The notes under the pieces were generated by a model that had not been told where the DNA came from, did no database searches, and saw only the letters and a program-made list of their open reading frames with translations. Positions 51,627 to 63,864 of a stretch of 64,000 nucleotides of DNA are shown one piece after another. The DNA is from Myxococcales bacterium (GTDB taxonomy: Bacteria > Myxococcota > Polyangia > Nannocystales > Nannocystaceae). The position numbers and the translations under genes are program-made. Within the stretch, counting starts at the first letter, position 1; every line of letters begins with the position of its first letter. The stretch lies in NCBI GenBank assembly GCA_016793465.1, contig JAEUJW010000039.1, positions 417,589-481,588 on the forward strand, written 5' to 3'.

Positions 51627-53033
51627 TCACGCGGGGCGGCGGCGCAGGGTGAACATGGGCTCGCGCGAGCACCACCGGTGGTCGCCGGGGGCGACGGGCA
51701 CGCCGGGCGGCGGGGCCTCCCACGGGGTCGCGATCTTGGTGACGAGGTCGACGAACTTGCCGCTGAAGGCGACGCTGCCGTCGAGGTTGGGCTTGATGTT
51801 GAGGAGGGCCAGGGTGTTGGGGCAGGCGCTGCCCATGTGGTAGGCGGCGATGCGCGGCTGGGTGCCGGAGGCGACCACGTCGATCTCGAGGCTCGGCGTG
51901 AAGTTGACGGCGGCCCTGTCCTGCACGTCGAAGGCGCGGGCGGCGATCGACTCGATGGTCGGGATGTGCACGACCGGCGAGCTCGTGAGCTGCCAGATCC
52001 GGCCGCTGGTGCCGGTGTCGATCTCCAGCAGGTGGCTGTGGTGGATGTCGCCGGTGAGGATGACGATGTCCCACGGCGCGGCGGCCATGGCCTTCCACAG
52101 GCGGGCGAACTGGGCCCGGAAGGCGGGCGGGTTCCAGTCGAAGTTGTTGCCGGTGTGGATCCACAGCGGCTGGCCGACGACCACGGCGCCGGGGCCGCGG
52201 AGCCTCGCGGCCCAGCGTTCGAACGCGGCCAGCTCGGCCTCGCTGCACAGGCGCGGCTCGCTGGCCTCGTGCGAGGTCCGACCGCTGCGCATGTCGAGGG
52301 CGAAGACCGAGAGCGGCGCGAGGTCGACGGTGTACGACAGGCCGCTGCGGGCCGCCGGCGCGGGGTTGATGGCGGCCTGGAAGGTGCGCAGGCCGAGCTG
52401 GCAAGCGGCGGTGTAGTCGGCGTGGTGAGCGTTGATCCTCGGCAGGTGGATCTGGCGCTCGGGGTAGTTGTTCCAGAACTCGTGGTCGTCCCAGATCGTG
52501 AAGGTCGGCAGGTAGCCGAGCACGTCGGCGTAGTCGCTGCGCCAGTAGTGATCGAGGTAGCGCTCGGCGATCTCCTCGAACGGCGTGCGGCCCTTGAGCG
52601 GGCCGACGTCGAGGTAGAGGTTGTCGCCGACCAGGAACTTGGCGAGCAGCGGGTTGTAGCCGGACGCGCCCTGGAGGACCTTCAGGTAGTCGCCCGAGCG
52701 CTTGAACAGGTCGCAGTAGCACGACGACACCGCGATGTTGACGCCGGCCCGCGGGAGCTTGCGCGGCAGCGTCTTCAGGTGGACCTTGTTGAGCAGGTAG
52801 TCGGTGGCGGGGGTGAGCTTGTCGGCGGTGGCCAGCCACAGGCGCACGCCGGCGCCGAGCACGTGCTGATCGAAGCGCGAGTCGCCGGAGGCGTGCGGGG
52901 TCAGCTTCAGGCCCGGGAGCGCGTCGCCGTGGGCGTCGCCGAGCCGGACCGCGGGCTCGCCGGGCTGGTCGGTGAGCACCAGGGCGCGCAGGGAGGTGGC
53001 GCTCACGGCTCCGGGGATGATGCGTACGGCCAT
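51627..53033 (-). CDS. PhoD-like metallophosphoesterase
   Basis: A 468-residue protein of the alkaline phosphatase D / PhoD-like metallophosphatase superfamily. Metal-site motifs: FLVGDNLYLDVG (GDxxY), TIWDDHEFWNNYP (DDHE), DMRSGRT and ILTGDIHHSHLL (GDxHxS). There is no Tat or Sec signal, so unlike secreted PhoD it should act in the cytoplasm. An N-terminal beta-sandwich (1-100) precedes the catalytic domain. Substrate unknown. It begins a two-gene operon with the small acidic protein. Confidence 0.92.
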   Translation of the reverse strand: MAVRIIPGAVSATSLRALVLTDQPGEPAVRLGDAHGDALPGLKLTPHASGDSRFDQHVLGAGVRLWLATADKLTPATDYLLNKVHLKTLPRKLPRAGVNIAVSSCYCDLFKRSGDYLKVLQGASGYNPLLAKFLVGDNLYLDVGPLKGRTPFEEIAERYLDHYWRSDYADVLGYLPTFTIWDDHEFWNNYPERQIHLPRINAHHADYTAACQLGLRTFQAAINPAPAARSGLSYTVDLAPLSVFALDMRSGRTSHEASEPRLCSEAELAAFERWAARLRGPGAVVVGQPLWIHTGNNFDWNPPAFRAQFARLWKAMAAAPWDIVILTGDIHHSHLLEIDTGTSGRIWQLTSSPVVHIPTIESIAARAFDVQDRAAVNFTPSLEIDVVASGTQPRIAAYHMGSACPNTLALLNIKPNLDGSVAFSGKFVDLVTKIATPWEAPPPGVPVAPGDHRWCSREPMFTLRRRPA

Positions 53034-53104
53034 GCATCGGTTGTATCACCGCGGCCTCGGCGCGGTGACGTCGGGGTCACGGACGGCGTGGTAGTGTGCG
53101 GTGG

Positions 53105-53899
53105 ATGCCGTCGATCGAGCGATCGGGACAGCGGGTGAGCTGGCTGGAGTCGCCGGGTCGGGGCGCGGCCGCGACGGTGGTGCTGGCCCACAACTTGATG
53201 GCGCACGCGGGGACGTTCGCGGACGTCGCGGGCCGACTCGCGCCACGGTTTCGTGTGCTGGCGGTCGACCTGCGGGGGCACGGGGCGAGCGCCGGGGCGC
53301 CGCGGCCGTTCACCACGCGCGACCTCGCCGACGACCTGGCGGCGGTGCTCGACGCGAGCGGGGTCGAGTCGGCGTACGTCGCGGGCACCTCGCTCGGCGC
53401 GGCGGCGGCGGTCGAGCTGGCCCTGATGCGTCCGCAACGGGTGCGCGGGCTGGCGTTGATGGCGGCGACGCCGTTCGCGGCGCGGCCGCTCGACCGCCTG
53501 AAGTTCGCGGCGCTGGCGGCGGTGCTGCGCGGGCTCGGGCCGGGGCCGGTGACGCCGGCGATCCTCCAGCAGCTGCTGGGGGCGAGCTACCGCGCGAGCG
53601 AGCCGGCGGGGGTGACGGAGATGGCGGCACGGATCCGCGCGAGCGGCGGGCGGGACCTGGCCTACGCGGTGCGGGCGTGGACGCGGCGGCCGCGGCTGGC
53701 CGGGCGCCTGGCGGCGATCCGGGCGCCGACGCTGGTGGTCGTGGGCTCGGAGGACACGTCGTGCCCGCGTCGGTGCTCCGAGGCGATCGCGGCCGAGGTG
53801 CCCGGGTCGACCTTCCGCGAGGTCACCGGGGCGGGACACACCGTTCAGCTCGAGCGGCCGGCGGAGGTCGCGGCGATCCTCACGGAGTGGATCGGCTAA
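53105..53899 (+). CDS. Alpha/beta hydrolase
   Basis: A 264-residue cytoplasmic alpha/beta-hydrolase. [14 protein letters not shown] is the oxyanion-loop region, VDLRGHGAS the usual turn, and the catalytic triad is Ser in [12 protein letters not shown] (GxSxG), Asp in [10 protein letters not shown] and His in [12 protein letters not shown]. This layout fits esterases, lactonases of the PcaD type or haloperoxidase-like enzymes; substrate cannot be assigned. TAGTGT at 53092-53097 lies 7 nt before the ATG and overlaps an upstream GTG, which favours 53105. The cyclase gene follows after 49 nt on the same strand. Confidence 0.93.
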   Translation: MPSIERSGQRVSWLESPGRGAAATVVLAHNLMAHAGTFADVAGRLAPRFRVLAVDLRGHGASAGAPRPFTTRDLADDLAAVLDASGVESAYVAGTSLGAAAAVELALMRPQRVRGLALMAATPFAARPLDRLKFAALAAVLRGLGPGPVTPAILQQLLGASYRASEPAGVTEMAARIRASGGRDLAYAVRAWTRRPRLAGRLAAIRAPTLVVVGSEDTSCPRRCSEAIAAEVPGSTFREVTGAGHTVQLERPAEVAAILTEWIG

Positions 53900-53910
53900 A
53901 CCACGATTAT

Positions 53911-53943
53911 ACCGATCGACGGCGTACGATCCTTCGTATCGGT
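53911..53943. promoter_or_regulatory. Inverted repeat in front of the adenylate cyclase gene
   Basis: ACCGAT (53911-53916) and ATCGGT (53938-53943) flank TACGATCCTTCGTA, itself an inverted repeat. It sits 6 nt before the cyclase start and includes the TANNNT hexamer TACGAT, so it may be an operator overlapping the promoter. Confidence 0.35.
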
Positions 53944-53948
53944 CCGCG

Positions 53949-55325
53949 ATGGTCTTGATCGGGCAGAACCGGGTGAGTGCGGTCGTCTCGGCCATCCGGC
54001 GCGAGCAGTCCGCGAGCGTGCGGCGGGTCCAGGCCCTGCGCTGGCTGGGCGCCACGGGGCTGCTGATCCTGTACCTCGTGCTCGAGCTGGCGCTGCAGCA
54101 GGCCGAGTGGCGCGGCGGGCTGACGCTGGCCGCGTGCTACTGGGTGGCGGCCACGCTGCTGCTGCTCGCGGGGCGGCGCTACGACGCGCCGCAGTTCGCG
54201 GGGCTGGCGATCCCGCTGATCGACCTGCCGCTGATCTTCGGGCTGCTCTACTCGACGATGGACGCGGGCTCGGCGGCGGGCACGGCCGGGTTCGCGGTCG
54301 GGGTGTTCGCGCTGTTCGTGGCCCTGGCGGCGATCACCCTGCAGCGGCGGCTGATCGTCGCCAGCGCGGCGGTCGGCGCGGGGCTCGAGGTGGTCATGCA
54401 GACGCGGGCGGGGGTGACGGTCGGGGCGATGGTGGCGGCGGCGCTGCTGCTGTCGCTGGTGGCGGCGACGTGTCTCTATCTGGTCGGGCGCTTCCGCGTG
54501 CTGATCGAGACGGCGGCCCGCGACCAGCTGCGGCTCGACCGCATGGGCCGCTACTTCTCGCCGGCGGTCGCGCAGCTGCTGAGCCAGGCGCGCGAGCAGC
54601 AGGCGCTCGGCGAGTCGCGCGAGCTGACGGTGCTGTTCGCCGACATCCGCGGGTTCACCACGCTGGCCGAGACCATGCCGTCGGAGGCGGTGGTCAAGCT
54701 GCTCAACGACTACCTGACCTGCATGGTCGACGTCATCTTCGCGGCCGGGGGCACGCTCGACAAGTTCATGGGCGACGGGATCATGGCCTACTTCGGGGCG
54801 CCGATGCAGCAGGACGACCACGCCGACCGCGCGCTGTGGTGCGCGCTGCACATGCTCGAGTCGCTCGACCGCTTCAACGCCGACCGCGAGGGCATGCCGC
54901 CGCTGAAGATCGGGATCGGGCTGCACAGCGGGCGGGTCATCGTCGGCGACATCGGCTCGCCGCGGCGCCGCGAGTACACGGCGATCGGCGACGTGGTCAA
55001 CACGGCCTCGCGGCTCGAGGCGCTGACCAAGCAGCACGGCACGCCGGTGCTGGTCTCGGAGACCACGCGGGCGCGCGTGACCGGGCCGGTGCGCTTCACG
55101 GCGGCGCCGGACACGGCGATCCGCGGGCGCGTGCAGCCGCTGGCGACGTTCGTGCCGGAGGTCGACGAGGCGGTGGCGGCGCGCGCGGGCATCTGGGCGC
55201 AGACCCACGACTTCATCGCCGAGCACGCGCTGCTCGAGTCGGGCGGGCACGAGACCATCGAGGCCCGCCCGCTGCAGGGGGTGCGCGCGGGCGGGTCGTC
55301 GCCGTGGGCGGCGGCGCGGGCCTGA
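53949..55325 (+). CDS. Membrane-anchored class III adenylate cyclase
   Basis: A 458-residue cyclase. Six hydrophobic helices (about 30-190) form a membrane domain with short loops. A short linker ([20 protein letters not shown]) leads to the class III catalytic domain (about 220-400): [16 protein letters not shown] (metal Asp), [16 protein letters not shown] (second Asp, and Lys for adenine), [16 protein letters not shown] and [17 protein letters not shown] (Asp for adenine, Asn and Arg transition-state residues). The Lys/Asp pair indicates cAMP rather than cGMP. Gene lies 49 nt after the hydrolase gene. Confidence 0.95.
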   Translation: MVLIGQNRVSAVVSAIRREQSASVRRVQALRWLGATGLLILYLVLELALQQAEWRGGLTLAACYWVAATLLLLAGRRYDAPQFAGLAIPLIDLPLIFGLLYSTMDAGSAAGTAGFAVGVFALFVALAAITLQRRLIVASAAVGAGLEVVMQTRAGVTVGAMVAAALLLSLVAATCLYLVGRFRVLIETAARDQLRLDRMGRYFSPAVAQLLSQAREQQALGESRELTVLFADIRGFTTLAETMPSEAVVKLLNDYLTCMVDVIFAAGGTLDKFMGDGIMAYFGAPMQQDDHADRALWCALHMLESLDRFNADREGMPPLKIGIGLHSGRVIVGDIGSPRRREYTAIGDVVNTASRLEALTKQHGTPVLVSETTRARVTGPVRFTAAPDTAIRGRVQPLATFVPEVDEAVAARAGIWAQTHDFIAEHALLESGGHETIEARPLQGVRAGGSSPWAAARA

Positions 55326-55328
55326 CGG

Positions 55329-56120
55329 TCAGCGCGGCGGGGCGGCGGGCAGGGCGGCGACGAGGGCGTCGAAGGTCGGCAGGGGGACGCGGTGGACCTG
55401 GGCGGCGTCGGCGAACCAGCCGCCGCGCCAGCGCCACTCGCTGAGGCCGGCGCGGTGGTCGGGGATGGTGCCGGCGTACTCCTTCAGGGCGCGCAGCAGG
55501 GCGGGGTCGTCGAGGTCGACGTCGAGGGCGGCGCGGCCGACGGCCGAGAGCTCGCGCGCGAGGGCGGCGAGCTCGGGCTCGTGGTCGGCGAGGATGTGGC
55601 CGACGTCGGTGGTGTGGCGGGCGCACAGCAGGCCGAAGGCGCTGTTCCAGATCAGCTTCTCGAGGGCGGCGGCCGCGAACGCGCGGCGCCCGAGCACCTC
55701 GGCGCGCAGGCCCAGCGACTCGAGCCACAGGGCCATGGCGTTGGCGTGGGGGCCGGTGAAGCGGCTGACGCCGCCGGGCTGCACGGGGGCGCCGCGCGCG
55801 GGCACGGCGAAGTACAGCACGCCGCGGGTGTTGCCCGCGAGGCCGTGGTCGGCGAGCCAGTCGTCGACCATGCCGTTCTGCACGAACACGAGGTCGGGCC
55901 AGCGGTGCTGCGGGACCTGGGTGAGCACGCCGCCGAGGTCGTCGTTGCGCGTGCACACGACGATCGGGTCGCCGGCGGCCTCGTCGAGCACGTACCAGCC
56001 GCGGTGGCGGGTGACCACGGCGCTGCCCGGCGCGGCGGCGAGGGCGGTGCCGATGCGGCCCTCGCCGATGACGACGCGGCGGGCCGGGGTGTCTTCGTCG
56101 ATCTCGAGGTCGGCGGACAT
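55329..56120 (-). CDS. Ketopantoate reductase (PanE/ApbA)-like protein
   Basis: A 263-residue protein. The N-terminus VVIGEGRIGTALAA is a GxGxxG-type NAD(P)-binding loop, though without the usual preceding hydrophobic strand of full length. FVQNGMVDDWLADHG (QNG motif) and the C-terminal helical part ALEKLIWNSAFGLLCARHTT (K...N pattern) resemble PanE/ApbA, which makes pantoate for coenzyme A. The protein is about 40 residues shorter than PanE and the substrate Glu region is altered, so another 2-hydroxyacid substrate is possible. Starts at 56132 and 56120 are both in frame. Convergent with the cyclase gene (3-nt gap). Confidence 0.78.
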   Translation of the reverse strand: MSADLEIDEDTPARRVVIGEGRIGTALAAAPGSAVVTRHRGWYVLDEAAGDPIVVCTRNDDLGGVLTQVPQHRWPDLVFVQNGMVDDWLADHGLAGNTRGVLYFAVPARGAPVQPGGVSRFTGPHANAMALWLESLGLRAEVLGRRAFAAAALEKLIWNSAFGLLCARHTTDVGHILADHEPELAALARELSAVGRAALDVDLDDPALLRALKEYAGTIPDHRAGLSEWRWRGGWFADAAQVHRVPLPTFDALVAALPAAPPR

Positions 56121-56311
56121 GCGCGCGAGCATGCCACAAGCGCGATCACGGGAGGGAGGTGCCGCGACGGGCGGCGGCCTCGCGGGGTCGGCGCGGTCGG
56201 CGAGCAGCGCCGCGGAGTTGCGGGCCTCGCAGGGCGGAGTGGCGGCCCTGCAGGGCGGCGCCGCGGCTGGGGCGTCGCCTGGCGTGTGGCTGCGGGCGGC
56301 TCGCCGGGGCC

Positions 56312-59293
<2,982 letters not shown>

Positions 59294-59420
59294 GGCTACG
59301 AGCCCGCGCATCGTACGCGCTTTCGCGCTTGATACAAATGTGCAGGGGTGAAAGTTTGCGCACGGGTTGGTTGCTCGGCCAAGGACCGAGGAATCGCGGC
59401 GGGAAATGTTTTGCCGCCTC

Positions 59421-59449
59421 TTGCGAGGGGACTATCGCGGGAGTACGGT
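59421..59449 (+). promoter_or_regulatory. Candidate promoter of the toxin-antitoxin pair
   Basis: TTGCGA (59421-59426), a 17-nt spacer and TACGGT (59444-59449) precede the antitoxin ATG at 59457 by 7 nt. The surrounding DNA is less GC-rich than the flanks. Confidence 0.5.
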
Positions 59450-59456
59450 CGCAAAC

Positions 59457-59663
59457 ATGAACGCGAGGCTCCTACAGCCGGACGTCGACGACGCCCTCGA
59501 GGACGACGACGACGACATGCCCGCGGTCTCCCCCGAGCTCCTGCAGGAGTGGGAGCGCCGGGCCGCCGAGGCCCGGAACGGGCGCACGCGAGGGCTCTCG
59601 TACGACGAGGTGAAAGCCATGGTCGCGGCCAAGTTAGACGAGATTCAAGCGCGCCGACGCTGA
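59457..59663 (+). CDS. Antitoxin of a type II toxin-antitoxin system (addiction module component family)
   Basis: A 68-residue acidic protein. After an Asp/Glu run (residues about 10-20) it matches the C-terminal half of the putative addiction module component family: LLQEWERRAAEARNGRTRGL then SYDEVKAMVAAKLDEIQ (the W..E..RR...G....S.EEV pattern). It should bind and neutralise the ParE/RelE-like toxin encoded 31 nt downstream and probably repress the operon. The order antitoxin then toxin is typical. Confidence 0.8.
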   Translation: MNARLLQPDVDDALEDDDDDMPAVSPELLQEWERRAAEARNGRTRGLSYDEVKAMVAAKLDEIQARRR

Positions 59664-59694
59664 ACTTCGAGGGGGACGCGATCGCGGTGAGGCT

Positions 59695-60009
59695 ATGACG
59701 GGCCCGCGCTTACTCGTCGAGGCCCCGGCGGCGACCGAGCTGCTGGATGCCATCGAATACCTCGAGGAGCAGCGAGCAAACCTCGGGCTCCGCTTCGAGG
59801 CCGCGTTCTGGGCGACCATCGACCGGGTGCTCGCCTTTCCCGGGGCGTCGCCGCCGCTCGGCGAGAATCTACGCAGGTGCAGGATCCGAGGATTTCGCTA
59901 CACGCTGGTGTACGAGCCGACTCCCGAGCTGGTCCGGGTGATCGCGCTGCAGCACGACGCGCGGCGGCCGGGTTACTGGCGGGAGCGGCTGGGGGCGGAA
60001 GACCGGTAG
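59695..60009 (+). CDS. RelE/ParE-family toxin
   Basis: A 104-residue protein of the RelE/ParE fold: VEAPAATELLDAIEYLEEQR, LGLRFEAAFWATIDRVLAFP, RRCRIRGFRYTLVYEPTPEL and VRVIALQHDARRPGYWRERL. ParE members poison DNA gyrase and RelE members cleave mRNA on the ribosome; sequence here fits the ParE-like subgroup with the terminal H..R.P.YW motif. GTGAGG lies just before the ATG. It forms an operon with the antitoxin and is followed 71 nt later by tRNA-Leu. Confidence 0.88.
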   Translation: MTGPRLLVEAPAATELLDAIEYLEEQRANLGLRFEAAFWATIDRVLAFPGASPPLGENLRRCRIRGFRYTLVYEPTPELVRVIALQHDARRPGYWRERLGAEDR

Positions 60010-60080
60010 TCAGCGCACGAAAATTTTGTTGCGAGGATCTGGTAGCGGTCTGCAAGCGACTGTCTTACGGTGCGGCCCTC

Positions 60081-60159
60081 GCCCGGGTGGTGGAATGGTA
60101 GACACGGGGGACTTAAAATCCCTTGCGAAAGCGTGCGGGTTCGATTCCCGCCCCGGGCA
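60081..60159 (+). tRNA. tRNA-Leu (anticodon TAA)
   Basis: Acceptor stem GCCCGGG pairs CCCGGGC. D-arm TGGTGGAATGGTAGACA, anticodon loop CTTAAAA with anticodon TAA, a class II variable arm (TGCGAAAGCG) and the T-arm GCGGGTTCGATTCCCGC are all present. The discriminator is A, as for leucine tRNAs. The CCA end is not encoded. Confidence 0.96.
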
Positions 60160-60222
60160 CTCGTCGAGGCCTTGCCGCGCTGGTGACGGCGGGCCGCTTT
60201 TGGGTATGGTCGCCGCGTCGCG

Positions 60223-63200
60223 ATGACGGCCGAAGGACGCGCAGCGGGGGGCGAGGGCGGGTTGGGGCTCGGGCCGTTCGTGCTCGAGCGGCCGATCGGC
60301 TCCGGCGGGATGGGCGAGGTGTGGCTGGCGAGCCACGCCGAGCTCGGCGTGCCGGTGGCGATCAAGGTGATCGGGTCGACGTGGGCGCGGCAGGCCGCGC
60401 TGGCGCGGGCGTTCGAGCGCGAGGTGCGGGCGATCGCGGGGCTGTCGCACCCGGGCATCGTCGCGGTGCACGACCAGGGGGTCGTCGGCGAGGCGGCGGC
60501 GCGGGCGGCCGGGGTGGCGGCCCGGAGCCCGTACCTGGTGATGGAGTACATGCCGCGCGGGAGCCTCGAGGGCTGGGTCGGCGCCATGGGCTGGCCCTTC
60601 GTGCAGGTGGTGGCGCGCGCGACCCTGACGGCGCTGGCCCACGCGCACGCGCGCGGGGTGGTGCACTGCGATCTCAAGCCGGCCAACGTGATGCTCGCGG
60701 GGGCCGACGAGGTCTCGATCAAGCTCACCGACTTCGGGGTGGCGCACGCGCTGGCGCCGATCGACGAGGTCGCCGAGGACGGGCCGCGCAGCGCGGGCAC
60801 GCCGGCGTACATGGCCCCGGAGCAGCTGCTCGGGCAGTGGCGGGACTTCGGGCCGTGGACCGACCTGTACGCGCTCGGCTGCACGCTGTGGGAGCTGTGC
60901 TGCGGCACGCCGCCGTTCGCGGCGCCCGACCTGGTGCGCCTGGCGGGCATGCACCTGCACGCGGCGCCGGGGCCGTTCGCGCCGGTGTTCGCGGGGCCGC
61001 CGGGGCTCGAGGCGTGGCTGCGCCGGCTGCTGGCCAAGCGGCCGCGCGATCGCTACGCCTGCGCGGCGGACGCGGCGTGGGCGCTGGAGCGGCTGCCGGG
61101 GGCGGCGGCGCTGCGGTGGAGCGAGGTGATGGCGCCGCGCGGCGAGGTCGATCGCGCGGCCGCGACGGCGGCGATCGCCGCCCCGCCGACGCGCGAGGCG
61201 CCGGGCTGGAGCGCGGCCTCGACGGTGATCATGGTCCCGGCGGCGAGCGGGTCGGGGGCGATCGACCCGCAGGCGCGCACGCGCCTGGCCGACGACACCG
61301 ACGGGGCGGGCGGCGAGCGCCTGACCGATGGGACAGGTGCTCCGGGACATGGCCTCGGAGACCTGTCCGAAGCGCCACCCGCGGCCGACGACGCGCCGCC
61401 GCTGGCCGCGACCTGGCGGCGGGCGGAGGCGGCGTGGACCGGGCCGCTGCAGGGCGCGGGGCTCGGGCTGGTGCGCTTCCGCGAGGTGCCGCTGGTCGGG
61501 CGCGAGGCGGAGCGCGAGGCGCTGTGGGCGGCGCTGCGGGCGGTGCACGCGGGCGGCGGGCCGCGGGCGGTGATCGTGCGCGGGCCCTCGGGGGTCGGGA
61601 AGTCGCGGCTGTGCGAGTGGGTGGCGGCGCGGGCCCACGAGGTCGGGGCGGCGACGGTGCTGCGCGCGGGCCACGGGCCGTTCGGCGGGCCGGGCGAGGG
61701 GCTGCCGCGCATGCTGGCGCTGCACCTGCAGTGCGTGGGGCTCGACGCCGACGAGACGTACGCGCGGGTGCTGCAGGTGCTGGCCGACGGGCGCGCCCAG
61801 CCGCGCGGGCAGGCGGTGCCGGAGGCGCTGCGCTACGAGGCGGCGGCGCTGGCGGAGTTCGTGGTGCCGGGCTCGCGGGCGGGGCCGCGGGTGCGCCTGG
61901 CGGAGCAGCGCGAGCGCCACGCGGTGCTGCTCGGCTACCTGGCGCGGGTGGCGGCGCGGCGCCCGGTGCTGCTGTGGCTCGACGACGCCATGTGGGGGCC
62001 GGCGGCGCTCGACTTCACGCGCCACCTGCTCGGCCAGCGCGGGGGCCCGCGGGTGCTGGTGCTGCTGACGGTGCGCGACGATCGGCTCGGCGAGCGCCCG
62101 GCCGAGGCGCGGGTGCTGGCCGAGATCGCGGGGCTGGCCGGCGCGTCGACGCTCGAGGTGCGGCCGCTCGCGGAGGAGGAGCACCGGGCGCTGATCGGCG
62201 AGCGGCTGGGGCTCGAGCGGGGGCTCGTCGAGGACGTGCTGGCGCGCGCGGGCGGCAACCCGCTGTTCTCGTTGCAGGTGATCGGCGACTGGATCGCGCG
62301 CGGGCTGCTCGTCGACGGCGAGGGCGGGTTTCGCCTGCGCGACGGGGTGGACGCCGGGCTGCCCGACGACCTGCACGCGCTGTGGCAGCAGCGGCTGGCG
62401 CGGCTGCTCGACGAGCGGTTCGGCGGGTCGCACGAGGCCCGGGTCGCGCTCGAGCTGGCGGCGGCGCAGGGGCTGGACGTCGACCCGCGGGCGTGGTCGC
62501 GGGCGTGCGCGCTGGCCGGGGTCACGCCGCCGGACGGGCTGGCCTCGCTGCTGATCGGCGAGCACCTGGCGGTGGCGACGCGCGCGGGCTGGGCGTGGGT
62601 CCACGGCATGCTGCGCGAGAGCGTCGAGCACATGGCCGAAGAGGCAGGTCGTCACGCGGCCCACCACCGGATCCACGCGGAGGTGCTGCGCGACCTCCAC
62701 GGCGAGCACGCGCAGGGCCACGCGGAGGAGGTCGCGCGCCACCTGGTGGCGGCCGGCGACCTGGCGGCGGCGTTGGAGCCGCTGCTCGACGCGACCTACC
62801 AGATGCAGCTGAGCGGGCAGTACGAGCGGGCGGAGCGGGTGCTGGGCGAGCACGCGGCGCTGGCCGACCGCCTGGGCCTGGCGCCGGACGACGTGCGACG
62901 GCTGCGCGGGCGCATGCAGACGGTGTGGCTGACGTGGATGCGCGGCGGCGAGGGCACGCTGGCCCAGGCGCGGGCCCGCTGCCGCGAGATCGCGGCGGCG
63001 GCCCGGCGCGGCGGGCACGACGACGTGCTCGGCGAGAGCCTGCGCTGGCACGGGCTGGTCGCGCGGTTCGAACGCCGGTGGGACGAGTCGCTGGCGGCGC
63101 TCGAGCAGGCGGCGGCGTGCTTCGCCAGGGTCGGCGATCCGGAGGGCCAGGCGCGCACGGCGTTGGCCCACGCGGTCACGCTGCGCGCGCTCGGTCGGCT

Positions 63201-63864
63201 CGACGAGGCGGAAGAGGCGCTGGCGTCGGCGGAGCGCTGGGCCACCGGATCGGAGCTGTTCGTGCTGCTGCCGCGGATCCACGGCAACTGGGCCGAGATC
63301 GCGCTGCAGCGCGGGGACCTGGCGGCGGCCGAGGCGCGGTTCGCCAGGGCGATCGCGGCGGCCGAGGACAGCGGCGATCGCAAGGCGCAGGCGCTGACGT
63401 TCGGCGGGGCCGGCGACCTGGCGCTGGCCCGCGGGCGCTTCGCCGAGGCCGACGACCACTACCGCCGGGCCGAGGCGCTGCTGGTCTCGCTGGGCTCGCG
63501 GTACGTGCACGCGCAGCGGGTCCGCCGGGCCACGGTCGAGCTGCTGCGCGGCGGCGGCAAGGACGTCGCGGCGGCGCTGCGCGACACGGTGGGCCGGCCC
63601 GACCGCGACCCGTTGATCCGCGCCGAGGCCCACCTCGGGCTGGCGCTGGCGGCCGCGCGCGCGCAGGACTGGGCCGAGGTCGACGCGCAGGTGACGGCTG
63701 GCGAGGCGCTGCTGGCGGAGGTCGGGGAGACGCGGCCGGTGATCGTGCAGATGCTCGAGGCGATCGCCGGGGCCGTGGCGAGCGGCGGCGAGGCGGGGCG
63801 CGCGGATCGACTGCGAGGATTGATGGACGCGCAGGCGGGCCGGCTCGACGCCACGCCGGGCTGA
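60223..63864 (+). CDS. Ser/Thr protein kinase with ATPase and TPR regions (large signalling protein)
   Basis: A 1213-residue cytoplasmic protein. The kinase domain (about 17-285) has GSGGMGEVWLASHAELG, VAIKVIG, VVHCDLKPANVML (HCD instead of HRD), LTDFGVAHAL and YMAPEQLLG. A P-loop ATPase follows (about 425-720) with VIVRGPSGVGKSRLCEWV and Walker B LLWLDDAMWG, as in AAA/STAND regulators of the MalT or PknK type. The rest (about 780-1213) is alpha-helical with TPRs (RRWDESLAALEQAAACFARV, GRLDEAEEALASAERW). Such proteins integrate signals and phosphorylate partners. TATGGT lies 12 nt before the ATG. The 3' end is repeated in tandem downstream. Confidence 0.93.
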   Translation: MTAEGRAAGGEGGLGLGPFVLERPIGSGGMGEVWLASHAELGVPVAIKVIGSTWARQAALARAFEREVRAIAGLSHPGIVAVHDQGVVGEAAARAAGVAARSPYLVMEYMPRGSLEGWVGAMGWPFVQVVARATLTALAHAHARGVVHCDLKPANVMLAGADEVSIKLTDFGVAHALAPIDEVAEDGPRSAGTPAYMAPEQLLGQWRDFGPWTDLYALGCTLWELCCGTPPFAAPDLVRLAGMHLHAAPGPFAPVFAGPPGLEAWLRRLLAKRPRDRYACAADAAWALERLPGAAALRWSEVMAPRGEVDRAAATAAIAAPPTREAPGWSAASTVIMVPAASGSGAIDPQARTRLADDTDGAGGERLTDGTGAPGHGLGDLSEAPPAADDAPPLAATWRRAEAAWTGPLQGAGLGLVRFREVPLVGREAEREALWAALRAVHAGGGPRAVIVRGPSGVGKSRLCEWVAARAHEVGAATVLRAGHGPFGGPGEGLPRMLALHLQCVGLDADETYARVLQVLADGRAQPRGQAVPEALRYEAAALAEFVVPGSRAGPRVRLAEQRERHAVLLGYLARVAARRPVLLWLDDAMWGPAALDFTRHLLGQRGGPRVLVLLTVRDDRLGERPAEARVLAEIAGLAGASTLEVRPLAEEEHRALIGERLGLERGLVEDVLARAGGNPLFSLQVIGDWIARGLLVDGEGGFRLRDGVDAGLPDDLHALWQQRLARLLDERFGGSHEARVALELAAAQGLDVDPRAWSRACALAGVTPPDGLASLLIGEHLAVATRAGWAWVHGMLRESVEHMAEEAGRHAAHHRIHAEVLRDLHGEHAQGHAEEVARHLVAAGDLAAALEPLLDATYQMQLSGQYERAERVLGEHAALADRLGLAPDDVRRLRGRMQTVWLTWMRGGEGTLAQARARCREIAAAARRGGHDDVLGESLRWHGLVARFERRWDESLAALEQAAACFARVGDPEGQARTALAHAVTLRALGRLDEAEEALASAERWATGSELFVLLPRIHGNWAEIALQRGDLAAAEARFARAIAAAEDSGDRKAQALTFGGAGDLALARGRFAEADDHYRRAEALLVSLGSRYVHAQRVRRATVELLRGGGKDVAAALRDTVGRPDRDPLIRAEAHLGLALAAARAQDWAEVDAQVTAGEALLAEVGETRPVIVQMLEAIAGAVASGGEAGRADRLRGLMDAQAGRLDATPG

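Noticed and set aside
59348..59456. Upstream N-terminal extension of the antitoxin frame
   Set aside because: It would overlap the promoter-like TTGCGA-N17-TACGGT and encodes unrelated sequence; the ATG at 59457 gives the expected small antitoxin.
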